Below, in pieces: positions 51,787-61,521 of a DNA stretch of 64,000 nt. Each line of letters starts with the position of its first letter. Positions within the stretch are counted from its first letter, which is position 1. A program made the position numbers and the translations under genes. Origin of the DNA: Aliiroseovarius halocynthiae (GTDB lineage: Bacteria; Pseudomonadota; Alphaproteobacteria; Rhodobacterales; Rhodobacteraceae); NCBI RefSeq assembly GCF_007004645.1, contig NZ_ML660019.1, positions 62,001-126,000 of the forward strand, read 5' to 3'. The notes beneath the pieces are model-generated. The model saw only the letters and a list, made by a program, of their open reading frames with translations. It had not been told where the DNA came from and made no database searches.

Positions 51787-53195
51787 GCCGGTACCTCGTT
51801 CCTCAGAGTTTCTTTCCAGCGGGCGATCTGTTTGCGCACTTCGCTGGGCGCGGTGCCGCCATAGCTGGTGCGCGATGCGACCGAGTTGCGGACGCCCAGA
51901 ACGCCAAAGACGTCTTCGGTGATTTGCGCGTTGATGGTCTGCATGTCTTCCAGCGACAGGTCGGGCAGGTCGCAGCCGCGATCTTCGGCCATCGCGACCA
52001 GAGATCCGGTCACGTGGTGGGCGTCGCGAAACGGCATGTTCAGGGCGCGCACGCACCAGTCGGCCAGATCGGTTGCAGTCGAAAAACCGGATGAGGCCGC
52101 GGCTTCGAGGCTTTCGGTGTTGGCGGTCATGTCAGAAACCATCCCGGTCATCGCCGCCAGCGCCAGCATCAGGTTGTCAGCGGCGTCAAAGACTTGTTCT
52201 TTGTCTTCCTGCATGTCCTTGGAATAGGTCAGCGGAAGTCCCTTCATAACGGTCATCAGACCGATATTCGCGCCCATGATACGGCCAATTTTGGCGCGGA
52301 TCAGCTCGGCTGCGTCCGGGTTGCGCTTTTGCGGCATGATGGATGATCCGGTCGACCATTTGTCCGACATGCGCACAAAGCGGAACTGGGCTGAGGACCA
52401 GATCACCAGCTCTTCCGCGAAGCGCGACAGGTGCATGGCGCAGATGGTTGCAGATGACAGGAATTCCAGCGCGAAGTCACGGTCAGCTACGGCGTCCAAC
52501 GAGTTTGCGGTCGGGCGGTCAAAGCCCAACGCCTCGGCCGTCATGTGGCGGTCGATCGGGAAAGACGTGCCAGCCAACGCGGCCGATCCAAGCGGGCTTT
52601 CGTTCATCCGGGCGCGGGCGTCGCGGAAACGGGACATGTCGCGGCCGAACATCTCGACATAGGCCATCATGTGGTGGCCCCAGGTGACGGGCTGTGCGGT
52701 TTGCAGATGTGTGAAGCCGGGCATGACCCAATCAGCGCCTGCTTCGGCCTGCCCCAGCAGCGCGCGGATCAACGCTTCAAGACCATCGATCGCGGCGTCC
52801 ATCTGGTCGCGGACCCACAGGCGGAAATCGGTGGCCACCTGATCGTTACGCGAGCGTGCGGTGTGCAGACGGCCCGCTGGTTCGCCGACGATCTCTTTCA
52901 AACGCGCTTCGACATTCATGTGGATGTCTTCCAGCGCGGTCGAGAAGGCAAAGTTTCCAGCTTCGATTTCGGCCAGCACGGTCAGCAGACCTTCGCGGAT
53001 GACCTTGGCGTCATCTTCGGTGATTACGCCCGTTGCGGCCAACATGGCAGCATGCGCGCGCGAGCCTTCGATGTCCTGTCGCGCCATGCGCTGGTCATAG
53101 CCGATCGAGGCGTTGATCGCCTCCATGATCGCATCGGGACCCGCCGAGAACCGGCCGCCCCACATTTCATTCGCGGATTTCGTGTCGTCGCTCAT
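51783..53195 (-). CDS. argH: argininosuccinate lyase
   Basis: A 470-residue tetrameric enzyme splitting argininosuccinate into arginine and fumarate, last step of arginine synthesis. The fumarase-superfamily signature [12 protein letters not shown] (about 284-295) contains the catalytic Ser. The TARSRNDQ and [16 protein letters not shown] blocks are intact. Length is standard. Its stop overlaps the lipoprotein start. Confidence 0.97.
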   Translation of the reverse strand: MSDDTKSANEMWGGRFSAGPDAIMEAINASIGYDQRMARQDIEGSRAHAAMLAATGVITEDDAKVIREGLLTVLAEIEAGNFAFSTALEDIHMNVEARLKEIVGEPAGRLHTARSRNDQVATDFRLWVRDQMDAAIDGLEALIRALLGQAEAGADWVMPGFTHLQTAQPVTWGHHMMAYVEMFGRDMSRFRDARARMNESPLGSAALAGTSFPIDRHMTAEALGFDRPTANSLDAVADRDFALEFLSSATICAMHLSRFAEELVIWSSAQFRFVRMSDKWSTGSSIMPQKRNPDAAELIRAKIGRIMGANIGLMTVMKGLPLTYSKDMQEDKEQVFDAADNLMLALAAMTGMVSDMTANTESLEAAASSGFSTATDLADWCVRALNMPFRDAHHVTGSLVAMAEDRGCDLPDLSLEDMQTINAQITEDVFGVLGVRNSVASRTSYGGTAPSEVRKQIARWKETLRNEVPA

Positions 53196-53373
53196 GATCT
53201 GCCTTTCAGGACATATTTCTTCTGGGGAATGCTATACGCGGCAAGGCGGGTAGGTGCAATTGCTCTGACCCAGTTGCGCGTGGCGTGGATTTGCCGATCT
53301 GGCCAGATTAACTTTGAGAAGACGCACGAGCCTTCTAGTGTTAAAGAGCACCGCGTTGCCAACAGGATCTCTG

Positions 53374-54576
53374 ATGCCCCAAAACTCTGTATTACTAAGC
53401 CGCCGCACCGCGCTGGCCACACTAGCTGTTGTGGCCGTTATGCCGGGGCGTGTGATGGCCGACAGCGGTTTTTCAGGCTGGCTGTCGGGGTTTTCGTCCA
53501 AGGCACGGACGGCAGGTGTTGGTGATGCGGCTTTGAAAGCATTGCGGCGGGCAGAGTACTTGCCCTCGGTCATCAAGTCAGACCGCCGCCCAGCAGAAAC
53601 CGCGCGTAGTTTGCAAGACTATATAGGGTCTGCGGCGTCGCCCCAACGGATCAAAGGCGGCCAGCGGATGCTGTCGCGCTATCCGACGCTGCTAAAGAAA
53701 ATCGAACAGAAATACGGCGTCCCGAAAGAGGTCATCGTGGCGATCTGGGGGATGGAAAGCAGTTTTGGCGCTGTACGCGGATCGGCTTCGGTTCTGTCGA
53801 CACTTGCCACGCTTGCCTATGAAGGCCGCCGCCGCGATCTGTTCGAGACCGAGCTGATGGCCGCCCTGCAGATCCTAACTTCGGGCGACGTGTCGCCGTC
53901 CCGAATGAAAGGATCATATGCCGGCGCAATGGGGCATACGCAGTTCATGCCCAGTTCGTATCTGGCTCATGCCGAAGATTTCAACCGCGACGGAGCACGC
54001 GACATCTGGTCGGATGATCCTACGGATGCGCTGGCGTCAACCGCCGCATATCTGCGGGCCAAAGGGTGGGCGAATGGTCAACCTTGGGCGATCGAGGTGC
54101 AACTGCCCAAAGGGTTTGATCTGGCCCTGACCGGCCGGGTTTACCCACGTCGTTTGCGCGACTGGGGTAAGATGGGGGTCACCGATGTGGCAGGACGTGC
54201 CGTGAAGGGGGCGGGTAGCGGTGCGTTGATCCTGCCTGCTGGCCCGACAGGTCCGGTGTTCATGATTTTCCAGAACTTCCACGTTTTGAAGACATATAAC
54301 TATGCAGATAGCTATGTGATCGGTGTCGGCCATCTGTCTGATCGCCTGGCCGGGGGGCGTGCAATCCAAGCGAGCTATCCCAAGAAGCCATGGGGGATGA
54401 GCGCTAAAGAGCGGCAGGCGCTTCAAAAGCGTTTGAATGAATTGGGATTTCAGGCTGGACGCCCAGACGGTGTGATCGGAGAGAAGGGCCGCGCCGCAAT
54501 CCGCGCCTATGAGAAGTCGCGCGGGATGCCCGTAACCGGCGTGCCCAGTAGGCAGCTTTTGGCGGCGCTGAACTAG
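53374..54576 (+). CDS. lytic murein transglycosylase (MltB-like) with peptidoglycan-binding domain
   Basis: A 400-residue periplasmic enzyme cutting glycan strands with 1,6-anhydro formation. The N-terminus LLSRRTALATLAVVAVMPGRVMA resembles a twin-arginine signal. The catalytic glutamate is Glu128 in GMESSFG, and the GAMGHTQFMPSSY and DIWSDDPTDALAS blocks belong to the SLT_2 (MltB) family. A C-terminal PG_binding_1 domain occupies about 345-400. ATG 53374 is preferred to an upstream ATG because AGGA lies before it. Single gene. Confidence 0.92.
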   Translation: MPQNSVLLSRRTALATLAVVAVMPGRVMADSGFSGWLSGFSSKARTAGVGDAALKALRRAEYLPSVIKSDRRPAETARSLQDYIGSAASPQRIKGGQRMLSRYPTLLKKIEQKYGVPKEVIVAIWGMESSFGAVRGSASVLSTLATLAYEGRRRDLFETELMAALQILTSGDVSPSRMKGSYAGAMGHTQFMPSSYLAHAEDFNRDGARDIWSDDPTDALASTAAYLRAKGWANGQPWAIEVQLPKGFDLALTGRVYPRRLRDWGKMGVTDVAGRAVKGAGSGALILPAGPTGPVFMIFQNFHVLKTYNYADSYVIGVGHLSDRLAGGRAIQASYPKKPWGMSAKERQALQKRLNELGFQAGRPDGVIGEKGRAAIRAYEKSRGMPVTGVPSRQLLAALN

Positions 54577-55157
54577 ACCTGATCGTGCCGGTGGCAGCTG
54601 ACCAGATGGTTGTTGAATAGACCGCAAGCCTCCATCCAGGCATAGACGATGGTTGGTCCGCAAAACTTGAACCCCGCTTTTTTCAGATCCTTCGAAATCT
54701 GCGTGGATAAGGGCGAGGATGTTGGCACTTCGCTTTGTGTTTTATAGCGCCCGTTCAGCGGTTTGCTGTCCACATAGGCCCACATCATGTCGCGAAACGC
54801 ATCCGCTCCGCCCAGATCCAGATAGGCCTGTGCATTGGTGATTGTCGCTTCGATCTTGCCGCGATGGCGAATGATACCTTTGTCTTGCAGCAGGCGGTTG
54901 ACCTGAGGCTCGCCCCACGTGGCGATGCGTTCTGGGTCGAACCCCTCGAATGCGGCACGAAAATTGTCTCTCTTTTTAAGGATCGTGATCCAGCTTAGTC
55001 CCGCCTGAAATCCGTCAAGGATCAACTTTTCCCACAATGCGCGCCCGTCCCATTCGGGGACGCCCCACTCAAGATCATGATATTTCTGATAAATCGGCTC
55101 GGACCCGCACCAGTCGCAGCGCGGAAGATCGGGGGCGGTGGGGATTGGCGTAGTCAT
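54573..55157 (-). CDS. tag: DNA-3-methyladenine glycosylase I
   Basis: A 194-residue base-excision repair enzyme removing 3-methyladenine. The N-terminal zinc region begins RCDWCGSEPIYQKYHDLEWG, and the C-terminal HRH... and Cys residues (NNHLVSCHRHD) complete the zinc snap. The central helix-hairpin-helix region (DGFQAGLSWITILKKRDNFRAAF) is typical. It is convergent with the transglycosylase (four-base overlap of stops). Confidence 0.95.
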   Translation of the reverse strand: MTTPIPTAPDLPRCDWCGSEPIYQKYHDLEWGVPEWDGRALWEKLILDGFQAGLSWITILKKRDNFRAAFEGFDPERIATWGEPQVNRLLQDKGIIRHRGKIEATITNAQAYLDLGGADAFRDMMWAYVDSKPLNGRYKTQSEVPTSSPLSTQISKDLKKAGFKFCGPTIVYAWMEACGLFNNHLVSCHRHDQV

Positions 55158-55254
55158 CAAAGGGCATCCGTTACAATTTTAGACAACTTGGCGGATTTAC
55201 CGCCCGTTAGCATTGAATTGCCACCTTTGGTCGTGGGGCAGCAGAGGCGACACA

Positions 55255-56097
55255 ATGTTTAACTTTCGAAACAAAACATCTTCGGACACGCAGATGCAAG
55301 ATCCAACAAGCGGTCCGGTTGGTGATCCGCTGAGCACGGCAATTGGTATGCGTGACAAAGACGCGATCAGTCTTGTGCGCGAAGCCCTACGAAAGAAGCG
55401 GGTTCGATTAGCCTTTCAGCCTGTGGTTCAAACCACTCAGCCCGATCGGCGCGCGTTCTTCGAAGGGCTGATCCGTGTGCTGGATCGAAATGGCCGCGTG
55501 ATTCCCGCAAAAGACTTCATTGATTCCGTTGAGGATCAGGAAATGGGTCGCCAGCTGGACGCACTGGCGTTGGAGAAAGGGTTGGAGGCGTTGAGAGCGG
55601 AACCCAACCTGCGCTTGTCCATCAATATGTCGGCGCGATCCATTGGATATCCGGGATGGAAGACGGTGCTAGAGCGCGGCCTTGAAGACGACCCGCATAT
55701 TGGCGAACGCCTGATCCTTGAGATTACAGAGCGCACGGCGATCACCATGCCTGAACTGGTGCAGGTCTTTATGGCCGAGATGCAGGGTCATGGAATCAGC
55801 TTCGCGCTGGATGACTTCGGGGCTGGATATACCTCGTTCAAATACCTCAAGGATTTCTATTTCGACATCATCAAAATTGATGGCGAATTCATCCGCGGGA
55901 TCCACGGTGATCCGGACAACCAGATCCTGACCCAAGCCCTTATTTCGGTTGCGCGGCACTTTGATATGTTCACGGTCGCCGAAAGCGTCGAAACGGCCGA
56001 GGATGCGGCCTTTCTGACCCAGATTGGGGTGGACTGCATGCAAGGGTATTACTTCGGCGTCCCAACCTTGGACCCATACTGGCGCAACGCGGCCTAG
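55255..56097 (+). CDS. EAL domain protein (c-di-GMP phosphodiesterase-like)
   Basis: A 280-residue stand-alone EAL-domain protein with no GGDEF or sensor domain. The signature Ala of EAL is Gly (FEGLIRV). The metal and catalytic residues appear kept in LSINMSARS, LEITERTA, LDDFGAGYTSF, IKIDGEFI and VAESVETAEDA. It may therefore hydrolyse c-di-GMP, affecting motility or biofilm. ATG 55255 follows AGAGG by eight bases and is preferred to a start 14 codons upstream. Single gene. Confidence 0.9.
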   Translation: MFNFRNKTSSDTQMQDPTSGPVGDPLSTAIGMRDKDAISLVREALRKKRVRLAFQPVVQTTQPDRRAFFEGLIRVLDRNGRVIPAKDFIDSVEDQEMGRQLDALALEKGLEALRAEPNLRLSINMSARSIGYPGWKTVLERGLEDDPHIGERLILEITERTAITMPELVQVFMAEMQGHGISFALDDFGAGYTSFKYLKDFYFDIIKIDGEFIRGIHGDPDNQILTQALISVARHFDMFTVAESVETAEDAAFLTQIGVDCMQGYYFGVPTLDPYWRNAA

Positions 56098-56254
56098 GGG
56101 CCGTTGCCGGCGCTGGGCGGTCTCGCCGCTTGATTTTCTCTGCAATGCAGCACAGGATGCGGCCAGCAATGATCTTGCGAGATGGCGCGTGTGAAAGATG
56201 TTTCTGAAAACACGGCATATCGCAGATCGTCAGTCTGAAGGAAAAGGAAGCATC

Positions 56255-57430
56255 ATGACCAATGTCGTAATCGTATCGGCTGCTCGGACCGCAGTCGGCA
56301 GTTTCTCGGGGTCGTTTGCAAACACCCCGGCCCATGATCTGGGTGCCGCTGTTTTGGCTGAAATCGTCGCTCGCGCTGGGATCGACCCGTCCGAGGTCAG
56401 CGAAACCATCTTGGGTCAGGTGCTTCAGGCTGGTCAGGGTCAAAACCCGGCACGTCAGGCGCACATCAATGCCGGTTACGCCAAGGAAGCATCGGCTTGG
56501 GGTATCAACCAAGTTTGTGGTTCTGGTCTGCGCACCGTCGCGCTGGGCGCACAGCATGTTCAGCTGGGTGACGCGGCCATTGTTGCGGCTGGCGGGCAGG
56601 AGAATATGACCCTCAGCCCCCATGTGGCGCATCTGCGCGCGGGGCACAAAATGGGCGACATGAAGTTTATCGACTGTATGATTAGAGACGGCCTGTGGGA
56701 CGCGTTCAACGGCTACCATATGGGTCAAACCGCTGAGAACGTGGCCGAGCAGTGGCAGATCACCCGCGAAATGCAGGATGAGTTTGCCGTTGCGTCGCAA
56801 AACAAGGCAGAAGCTGCTCAGAAAGCTGGAAAATTTGCCGACGAGATCGTGCCCTTTACCGTGAAAACCCGGAAGGGCGAGATCGTCGTGGACCAAGACG
56901 AATACATTCGTCACGGCGCCACCATGGAGGCCATGCAGAAACTGCGCCCGGCCTTCACCAAAGACGGTTCGGTCACCGCGGCAAACGCATCGGGCATCAA
57001 CGACGGCGCGGCGGCTGTGCTGCTGATGTCAGCTGACGAAGCCGAAAAGCGTGGGCTGGAGCCATTGGCGCGCATCGCGTCCTACGCCACTGCTGGTTTG
57101 GATCCGTCGATCATGGGTGTTGGTCCGATCCACGCGTCGGGTAAGGCGCTGGATAAAGCGGGCTGGAAAGCGCAGGATCTTGATCTGGTTGAAGCCAACG
57201 AAGCCTTCGCCGCACAGGCGTGCGCAGTGAATAAAGACATGGATTGGAACCCGGATGTGGTGAACGTGAACGGCGGTGCTATTGCGATTGGCCACCCGAT
57301 CGGCGCCTCGGGCTGTCGTATCCTGAACACGCTTCTGTTCGAGATGAAGCGGCGTGAGGCCAAGAAGGGTTTAGCGACCTTGTGTATCGGCGGCGGCATG
57401 GGCGTGGCCATGTGCCTCGAGCGTCCATAA
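56255..57430 (+). CDS. phaA: acetyl-CoA acetyltransferase (biosynthetic thiolase)
   Basis: A 391-residue thiolase condensing two acetyl-CoA into acetoacetyl-CoA. The acylated cysteine is Cys88 in [10 protein letters not shown]. The C-terminal His and Cys motifs [14 protein letters not shown] and CIGGGMG are intact. It resembles PhaA/AtoB and lies upstream of phaB, so it supplies polyhydroxybutyrate synthesis. A terminator follows, so phaB is transcribed at least partly from its own promoter. Start ATG 56255 after GGAAG. Confidence 0.95.
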   Translation: MTNVVIVSAARTAVGSFSGSFANTPAHDLGAAVLAEIVARAGIDPSEVSETILGQVLQAGQGQNPARQAHINAGYAKEASAWGINQVCGSGLRTVALGAQHVQLGDAAIVAAGGQENMTLSPHVAHLRAGHKMGDMKFIDCMIRDGLWDAFNGYHMGQTAENVAEQWQITREMQDEFAVASQNKAEAAQKAGKFADEIVPFTVKTRKGEIVVDQDEYIRHGATMEAMQKLRPAFTKDGSVTAANASGINDGAAAVLLMSADEAEKRGLEPLARIASYATAGLDPSIMGVGPIHASGKALDKAGWKAQDLDLVEANEAFAAQACAVNKDMDWNPDVVNVNGGAIAIGHPIGASGCRILNTLLFEMKRREAKKGLATLCIGGGMGVAMCLERP

Positions 57431-57446
57431 GGGCCGGATATATGAT

Positions 57447-57475
57447 AAAAGGGCGCCTTCGGGCGCCTTTTTTGT
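57447..57475 (+). terminator. phaA terminator
   Basis: GGCGCC-TTCG-GGCGCC with an A/T extension and a run of six T, 17 bases after the phaA stop. It is a textbook intrinsic terminator and separates phaA from phaB. Confidence 0.93.
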
Positions 57476-57536
57476 TAATCAATTTGTCGCGTTCTTGTCG
57501 CAGCTGCATCATAAACTCTGCAATGCGGCAAATTGT

Positions 57537-57557
57537 TTGCGCAATAATATTGCGCAA
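57537..57557 (+). promoter_or_regulatory. perfect palindrome before phaB, candidate PhaR-type operator
   Basis: Arms TTGCGCAATA (57537-57546) and TATTGCGCAA (57548-57557) pair perfectly around one central A, in an AT-rich stretch 55 bases before the phaB start. GC-cored TTGC/GCAA repeats resemble sites bound by the PHB regulator PhaR in alphaproteobacteria. The assignment is inference, but the symmetry (ten-base arms) is unlikely by chance. Confidence 0.6.
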
Positions 57558-57612
57558 GTTAAATTGAAAATGTAACAGAGTTTCAGACCCAAGATTCGAG
57601 ATGGAGGAAAAC

Positions 57613-58335
57613 ATGGCCCGAGTTGCACTTGTCACCGGAGGTTCGCGCGGAATTGGCGCATCAATTTCAAAAGCGCTGAAAGCGGAAGGCTATGAGGTTG
57701 CTGCCACATATGCTGGCAACGAGGAGAAAGCCGCTGCCTTCACCGCCGAAACCGGCATCAAGACCTATAAGTGGAACGTCGGCAGCTATGAGGAAAGCCA
57801 AGCCGGCATCGCGCAGGTCGAAGCGGATCTTGGCCCGGTTGACGTGGTGGTGGCCAACGCAGGCATCACCCGCGATGCTCCATTCCACAAAATGACCCCT
57901 GAACAGTGGCAGGAAGTCATCGATACCAACCTGACCGGCGTGTTCAACACAGTGCACCCGATCTGGCCCGGCATGCGCGAGCGCAAGTTCGGCCGCATCA
58001 TCGTGATCAGCTCGATCAACGGTCAGAAGGGGCAGTTTGCTCAGGTGAATTATGCTGCAACCAAGGCTGGCGATCTGGGTATCGTCAAGTCGCTGGCGCA
58101 GGAAGGCGCACGCGCTGGCATCACTGCCAACGCCATCTGCCCCGGCTATATCGCGACCGAAATGGTTATGGCGATCCCAGAGAAAGTGCGTGACTCGATC
58201 GTTGCGGGTATTCCGGCGGGTCGTCTGGGCGAACCTGAAGAAATCGCACGCTGTGTGACCTTCCTGGCATCGGATGATGCTGGATTCATCAATGGCTCGA
58301 CCATCTCGGCCAACGGCGCGCAGTTCTTCGTCTAA
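57613..58335 (+). CDS. phaB: acetoacetyl-CoA reductase
   Basis: A 240-residue NADPH-dependent SDR reducing acetoacetyl-CoA to (R)-3-hydroxybutyryl-CoA for PHB. The cofactor motif TGGSRGIG is at 8-15. The catalytic Ser133/134, Tyr147 and Lys151 (YAATK) are all present, and FNTVHPIWPG is typical. ATG 57613 follows GGAGG by six bases. It is preceded by a perfect palindrome and followed by a strong terminator. No phaC was seen in the window. Confidence 0.95.
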   Translation: MARVALVTGGSRGIGASISKALKAEGYEVAATYAGNEEKAAAFTAETGIKTYKWNVGSYEESQAGIAQVEADLGPVDVVVANAGITRDAPFHKMTPEQWQEVIDTNLTGVFNTVHPIWPGMRERKFGRIIVISSINGQKGQFAQVNYAATKAGDLGIVKSLAQEGARAGITANAICPGYIATEMVMAIPEKVRDSIVAGIPAGRLGEPEEIARCVTFLASDDAGFINGSTISANGAQFFV

Positions 58336-58530
58336 TCACGCTGGACAATCACAACGAAGGGGCTGGTCAGTTTGGTCAGCCCCTTTTGCCTTCAGGAAAG
58401 ACCGCGGCTGCGCGAAAATGCCGCCGATCCAGCGCCCCACTGCCCGAAATGCCTGCGAACGTTCGGCATGCGCGCGGTCAAAGGCAATTCGCAGCGTTGG
58501 CTGGGTGGTTGCAGTTTCCAACATGATCAT
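58336..58530 (-). CDS. small protein of unknown function, 64 residues
   Basis: The frame opens with ATGATCATG after AAGAGG, a reasonable ribosome site. It encodes a basic, helical protein with the core LRIAFDRAHAERSQAFRAVG and a following IGGIFAQP. I do not recognise a family, though short proteins of this composition occur in Rhodobacteraceae. Its last third overlaps the phaB terminator hairpin on the opposite strand, so the true end is uncertain. Moderate confidence that it is expressed. Confidence 0.45.
   Translation of the reverse strand: MIMLETATTQPTLRIAFDRAHAERSQAFRAVGRWIGGIFAQPRSFLKAKGADQTDQPLRCDCPA
58357..58387 (+). terminator. phaB terminator
   Basis: AAGGGGCTG (58357-58365) and CAGCCCCTT (58377-58385) form a nine-pair stem with T residues after it, 21 bases beyond the phaB stop. 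Confidence 0.85.
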
Positions 58531-58631
58531 GATCCTCTTAAGCCATATTTTCTTGGAAAGAATATGGGGTCTTGAATTTTTGACGACAAACGAGACTTTT
58601 CAAGGTTTCAGATAAATGATACTTAACTGAA

Positions 58632-59573
58632 ATGAGTGACCGTCTTCCCCCATTGACTGCCCTTCGTGCCTTTGATGCCGCCGCACGCCACATGTCGTTT
58701 CAGAAAGCCGCCGCCGAGCTGAACGTGACGCCTGCGGCTTTGTCGTTTCAGATCAAATCTCTGGAAGAACATTTTGGTGCTCCGCTTTTCTTGCGGCTGA
58801 ACCGCGCTGTCGAGCTGACCGAAGCAGGCCGCCTGTTGGCCCCCGGTGCGGCTGATGGGTTCGAAATGCTGGCAGGCGCATGGCGGAACGCGCGGCGTAG
58901 CCTGAACAGCAACACGTTGACTGTGACGGCTGGCCCGGCCTTTACCTCGAAATGGTTGGCACCTCGGTTGTATGCGTTTGCACAAGACCATCCCGAGATC
59001 GAATTGCGCTTTGCGGCAGGTTTGAAGTTCGTCGATTTGAACCGGGACGAAGTCGATGTTGCGATCCGGTTTGGCTATGGGCCCGACGATGGGCTGTATT
59101 CCATGCCGCTGGCGGACGAATGGTTGACCCCTGTGATGCTACCATCCCTGGCCGAGAAATATCCGACGCCTGCTGAATTGATCGATGCGCCATTGATCCA
59201 CAACACATCTGACGACTTTCTAAAACCGCGATGCGACTGGTCCGCTTGGTTTCGTGTCGCCCGGGTCGATGGGGCGCCGCGAATCGCATCTGTGTTCTCG
59301 CAACCCGATCACGCGCTGGATGCGGCGATGTCAGGCGTCGGCGTCGTGCTTGGCCGTCGGGCATTCGTGGTGAAATACTTGGCCGAGGGTCGGCTGGTCG
59401 CACCATATAAATTGGCCCTGACCACCAAGGCGCGCTTCCGTTTTCTGTGCCGGTTGGGGCAAGAGAACCGCCCAGCCATCGTTGCGTTTCGCGATTGGGT
59501 GCTTGCCGAGATTAAGAAAACGGCGCAAGTCTCGGCGGGTTTGGAATTTGCGACGCCCGAGGATTCGCCATGA
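58632..59573 (+). CDS. LysR family regulator, GcvA-like
   Basis: A 313-residue LysR-type regulator. The N-terminal winged helix (about 5-65) contains SFQKAAAELNVTPAALSFQIKSLEEHFGAPLF, a GcvA-group signature, and the effector domain occupies 90-300. Its stop overlaps the start of an EamA-type exporter by four bases, so it probably controls that gene. The promoter region has an inverted repeat TTTCAG ... CTGAAA (58606-58632) that reaches the start codon. Effector unknown. Confidence 0.9.
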   Translation: MSDRLPPLTALRAFDAAARHMSFQKAAAELNVTPAALSFQIKSLEEHFGAPLFLRLNRAVELTEAGRLLAPGAADGFEMLAGAWRNARRSLNSNTLTVTAGPAFTSKWLAPRLYAFAQDHPEIELRFAAGLKFVDLNRDEVDVAIRFGYGPDDGLYSMPLADEWLTPVMLPSLAEKYPTPAELIDAPLIHNTSDDFLKPRCDWSAWFRVARVDGAPRIASVFSQPDHALDAAMSGVGVVLGRRAFVVKYLAEGRLVAPYKLALTTKARFRFLCRLGQENRPAIVAFRDWVLAEIKKTAQVSAGLEFATPEDSP

Positions 59574-60445
59574 CACGCAAAACAGCCACTTTAGTTGGGT
59601 TCATCGCAGTATTGCTGTGGTCGCTGTTGGCGCTGTTCACAGTCGGAACGGCGCCTGTGCCGCCCTTCCAACTGACCGCCATGAGTTTTCTGGTGGGCGG
59701 AACGCTGGGCGTGATCTGGATTGCTGCGACGGAAGGTCTGGGCGTTCTTCGCACCGTCAGTTGGCGTGTTTATGCATTCGGAACATTGGGCCTGTTTGGC
59801 TATCACGCGCTGTATTTTTCTGCCTTGCGCATGGCGCCCGCAGCCGAGGCTGGTTTGATCGCGTATCTATGGCCCCTGTTCATCGTTCTGTTTTCGGGGC
59901 TGCTGCCGGGCGAAAGCCTGCGTCCAATGCATGTAATCGGTGCATTGGTGTCCTTTGCGGGGGCTGCGTTGATCGTGCTGGGCGGGGCTTCGGGGTTTGA
60001 CACAGCCGCACTGCCCGGCTTCGTGCTTGCCTTCCTCTGTGCGCTCACATGGTCCGGATATTCAGTTTTGTCGCGGCGGTTGGGGAACACGCCCACGGCG
60101 TCGGTTGTCGTGTTCTGTCTAGCCACTGCCGTCCTGTCGACAGGGGCGCATTTGCTGTGGGAAGACACAGTCTGGCCTAGCAGCACACTGGGATGGGCAT
60201 CCGTTGCGGGGCTGGGGCTTGGCCCGGTCGGGCTGGCCTTCTATGTCTGGGATGTCGGGGTGAAGCGCGGTGATATCCAGCTTCTTGGCGTCGCAAGCTA
60301 TGGCGCGCCGCTTCTGTCTACGCTGGTTTTGATCTTGGCGGGTGTTGCTCAGCCTCATTCATCCCTGTTGATCGCAGGAGTGCTGATTACAGTTGGGGCA
60401 TTGATGGCAGCACGGGCCAGTGCCAGTTCGTCAAAACAGACCTGA
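59570..60445 (+). CDS. EamA/DMT family exporter
   Basis: A 291-residue inner-membrane protein with ten hydrophobic segments in two repeats of the EamA (DMT) fold. The organisation resembles YddG-type amino-acid exporters. The start overlaps the LysR stop by four bases (ATGA), which couples their translation. The substrate may be an aromatic amino acid or related metabolite, but no evidence in the sequence decides it. Confidence 0.87.
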   Translation: MTRKTATLVGFIAVLLWSLLALFTVGTAPVPPFQLTAMSFLVGGTLGVIWIAATEGLGVLRTVSWRVYAFGTLGLFGYHALYFSALRMAPAAEAGLIAYLWPLFIVLFSGLLPGESLRPMHVIGALVSFAGAALIVLGGASGFDTAALPGFVLAFLCALTWSGYSVLSRRLGNTPTASVVVFCLATAVLSTGAHLLWEDTVWPSSTLGWASVAGLGLGPVGLAFYVWDVGVKRGDIQLLGVASYGAPLLSTLVLILAGVAQPHSSLLIAGVLITVGALMAARASASSSKQT

Positions 60446-60462
60446 CCCATGCCTTGAAGGCG

Positions 60463-60630
60463 TCAGGCCGTAGCCAGGCGTTCAATCTCTTCCTTGAGCT
60501 GGAGTTTTTGCTTTTTCAGTTCGGTAATCTCGGCATCGCTGGTGCCGGGCGCGCGCTGGATTTCTTCGACTTTATCCGAGAGGACCTCGTGTTTCCTGCG
60601 CAGCTCTTCAAGATGCGAACTCATGCTCAT
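60463..60630 (-). CDS. DUF465 (YdcH-like) family protein
   Basis: A 55-residue helical protein (SSHLEELRRKHEVLSDKVEE and a second helix ending EIERLATA) with the alternating charge pattern of the DUF465 family. ATG 60630 follows AGGAGG by seven bases. A second in-frame ATG lies six bases later. Cytosolic, of unknown role. Single gene. Confidence 0.85.
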   Translation of the reverse strand: MSMSSHLEELRRKHEVLSDKVEEIQRAPGTSDAEITELKKQKLQLKEEIERLATA

Positions 60631-60756
60631 GGGGATCCTCCTATTGGTTGATAGAACATGACAAGTGCACCACAATTTTTTCGTCTTGTCACGAAATCGT
60701 TGCAAAACGTCGCGGGGAATCGCTGACGTGGTTGCGGTACACTTAACCGAACAAGC

Positions 60757-61512
60757 CTATCCCCAACGTAGCGTGGCCCCGTCACGCAGGATCGCCTGTA
60801 TCTCGGGCGTGTAATGTTCGCGATCCGAAGTATGCACTGCGCCCTCATGCAGCACGATAGGCGGCGCCAGCCGAAAGGCGGCGCGCCCGCCCTTGCGTGC
60901 TTGCAGCAAAAGCAACTTTGCTGCGCGTCCACGGCGTGGCGCCAGTGGCTGGACCACCAACGATCCCAGCCGGTCGTCGATGGCTGACAGAATGTCAGGA
61001 AGACGCTCGACCGCATTGATCATCGTCAACGTGCCTTTGGGGGTCAGACGACGCGTCGCCTGATCCATCCAAACCGCCAGCGGGGTCTCTTCCCCCATGG
61101 CTTGCTCGCGGGCATCATCAGGCGACATACTACCTCGCGCACGGTCAAAATACGGTGGGTTCATGATCACATGGTGAAAGTTTTGCGCCCGCAATGCCTC
61201 GGGCATCCGTGCCAAATTGCCGACATGCACATTCAGCAAAATTCCGTTTGCTTCCGCATTCTTGCGCGCAAGTTCCGCGTGATCCGCCTGCCGTTCGATC
61301 GCATGCAGTGACAGCTTGGGCACCCGGCGCCCCAGACACAGCGACGCGGCCCCGACACCGCAGCCCAGCTCTAGCACCGATTGCCCGGCGTGGGCCTGAA
61401 CAGCACTGGCAAGAAACACAGGATCTACGCCAGCACGATAGCCCTTACTTGGCTGGGTCAGCACCAGCTGCCCACCCAGAAAATCATCCTGTGTCTGATC
61501 ATTCCCGCTCAT
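60757..61512 (-). CDS. tRNA1(Val) adenine-N6 methyltransferase-like protein
   Basis: A 251-residue SAM-dependent methyltransferase. The SAM motif VLELGCGVGAAS (about 45-56) and the catalytic NPPYFDRA (about 115) match the TrmN6 family that modifies A37 of tRNA1(Val). The N-terminal DFLGGQLVLTQPSKGYRAGVDPVFLA is the family's start. ATG 61512 is used. It lies directly downstream of the DUF2007 gene (nine bases), the usual neighbour. Confidence 0.88.
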   Translation of the reverse strand: MSGNDQTQDDFLGGQLVLTQPSKGYRAGVDPVFLASAVQAHAGQSVLELGCGVGAASLCLGRRVPKLSLHAIERQADHAELARKNAEANGILLNVHVGNLARMPEALRAQNFHHVIMNPPYFDRARGSMSPDDAREQAMGEETPLAVWMDQATRRLTPKGTLTMINAVERLPDILSAIDDRLGSLVVQPLAPRRGRAAKLLLLQARKGGRAAFRLAPPIVLHEGAVHTSDREHYTPEIQAILRDGATLRWG

Positions 61513-61521
61513 CACACGTCC

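Noticed and set aside
58606-58632. LysR autoregulatory operator
   Set aside because: TTTCAG/CTGAAA arms of six bases at the start codon are suggestive, but the spacing does not match the usual T-N11-A box; kept as a remark in the gene entry only.
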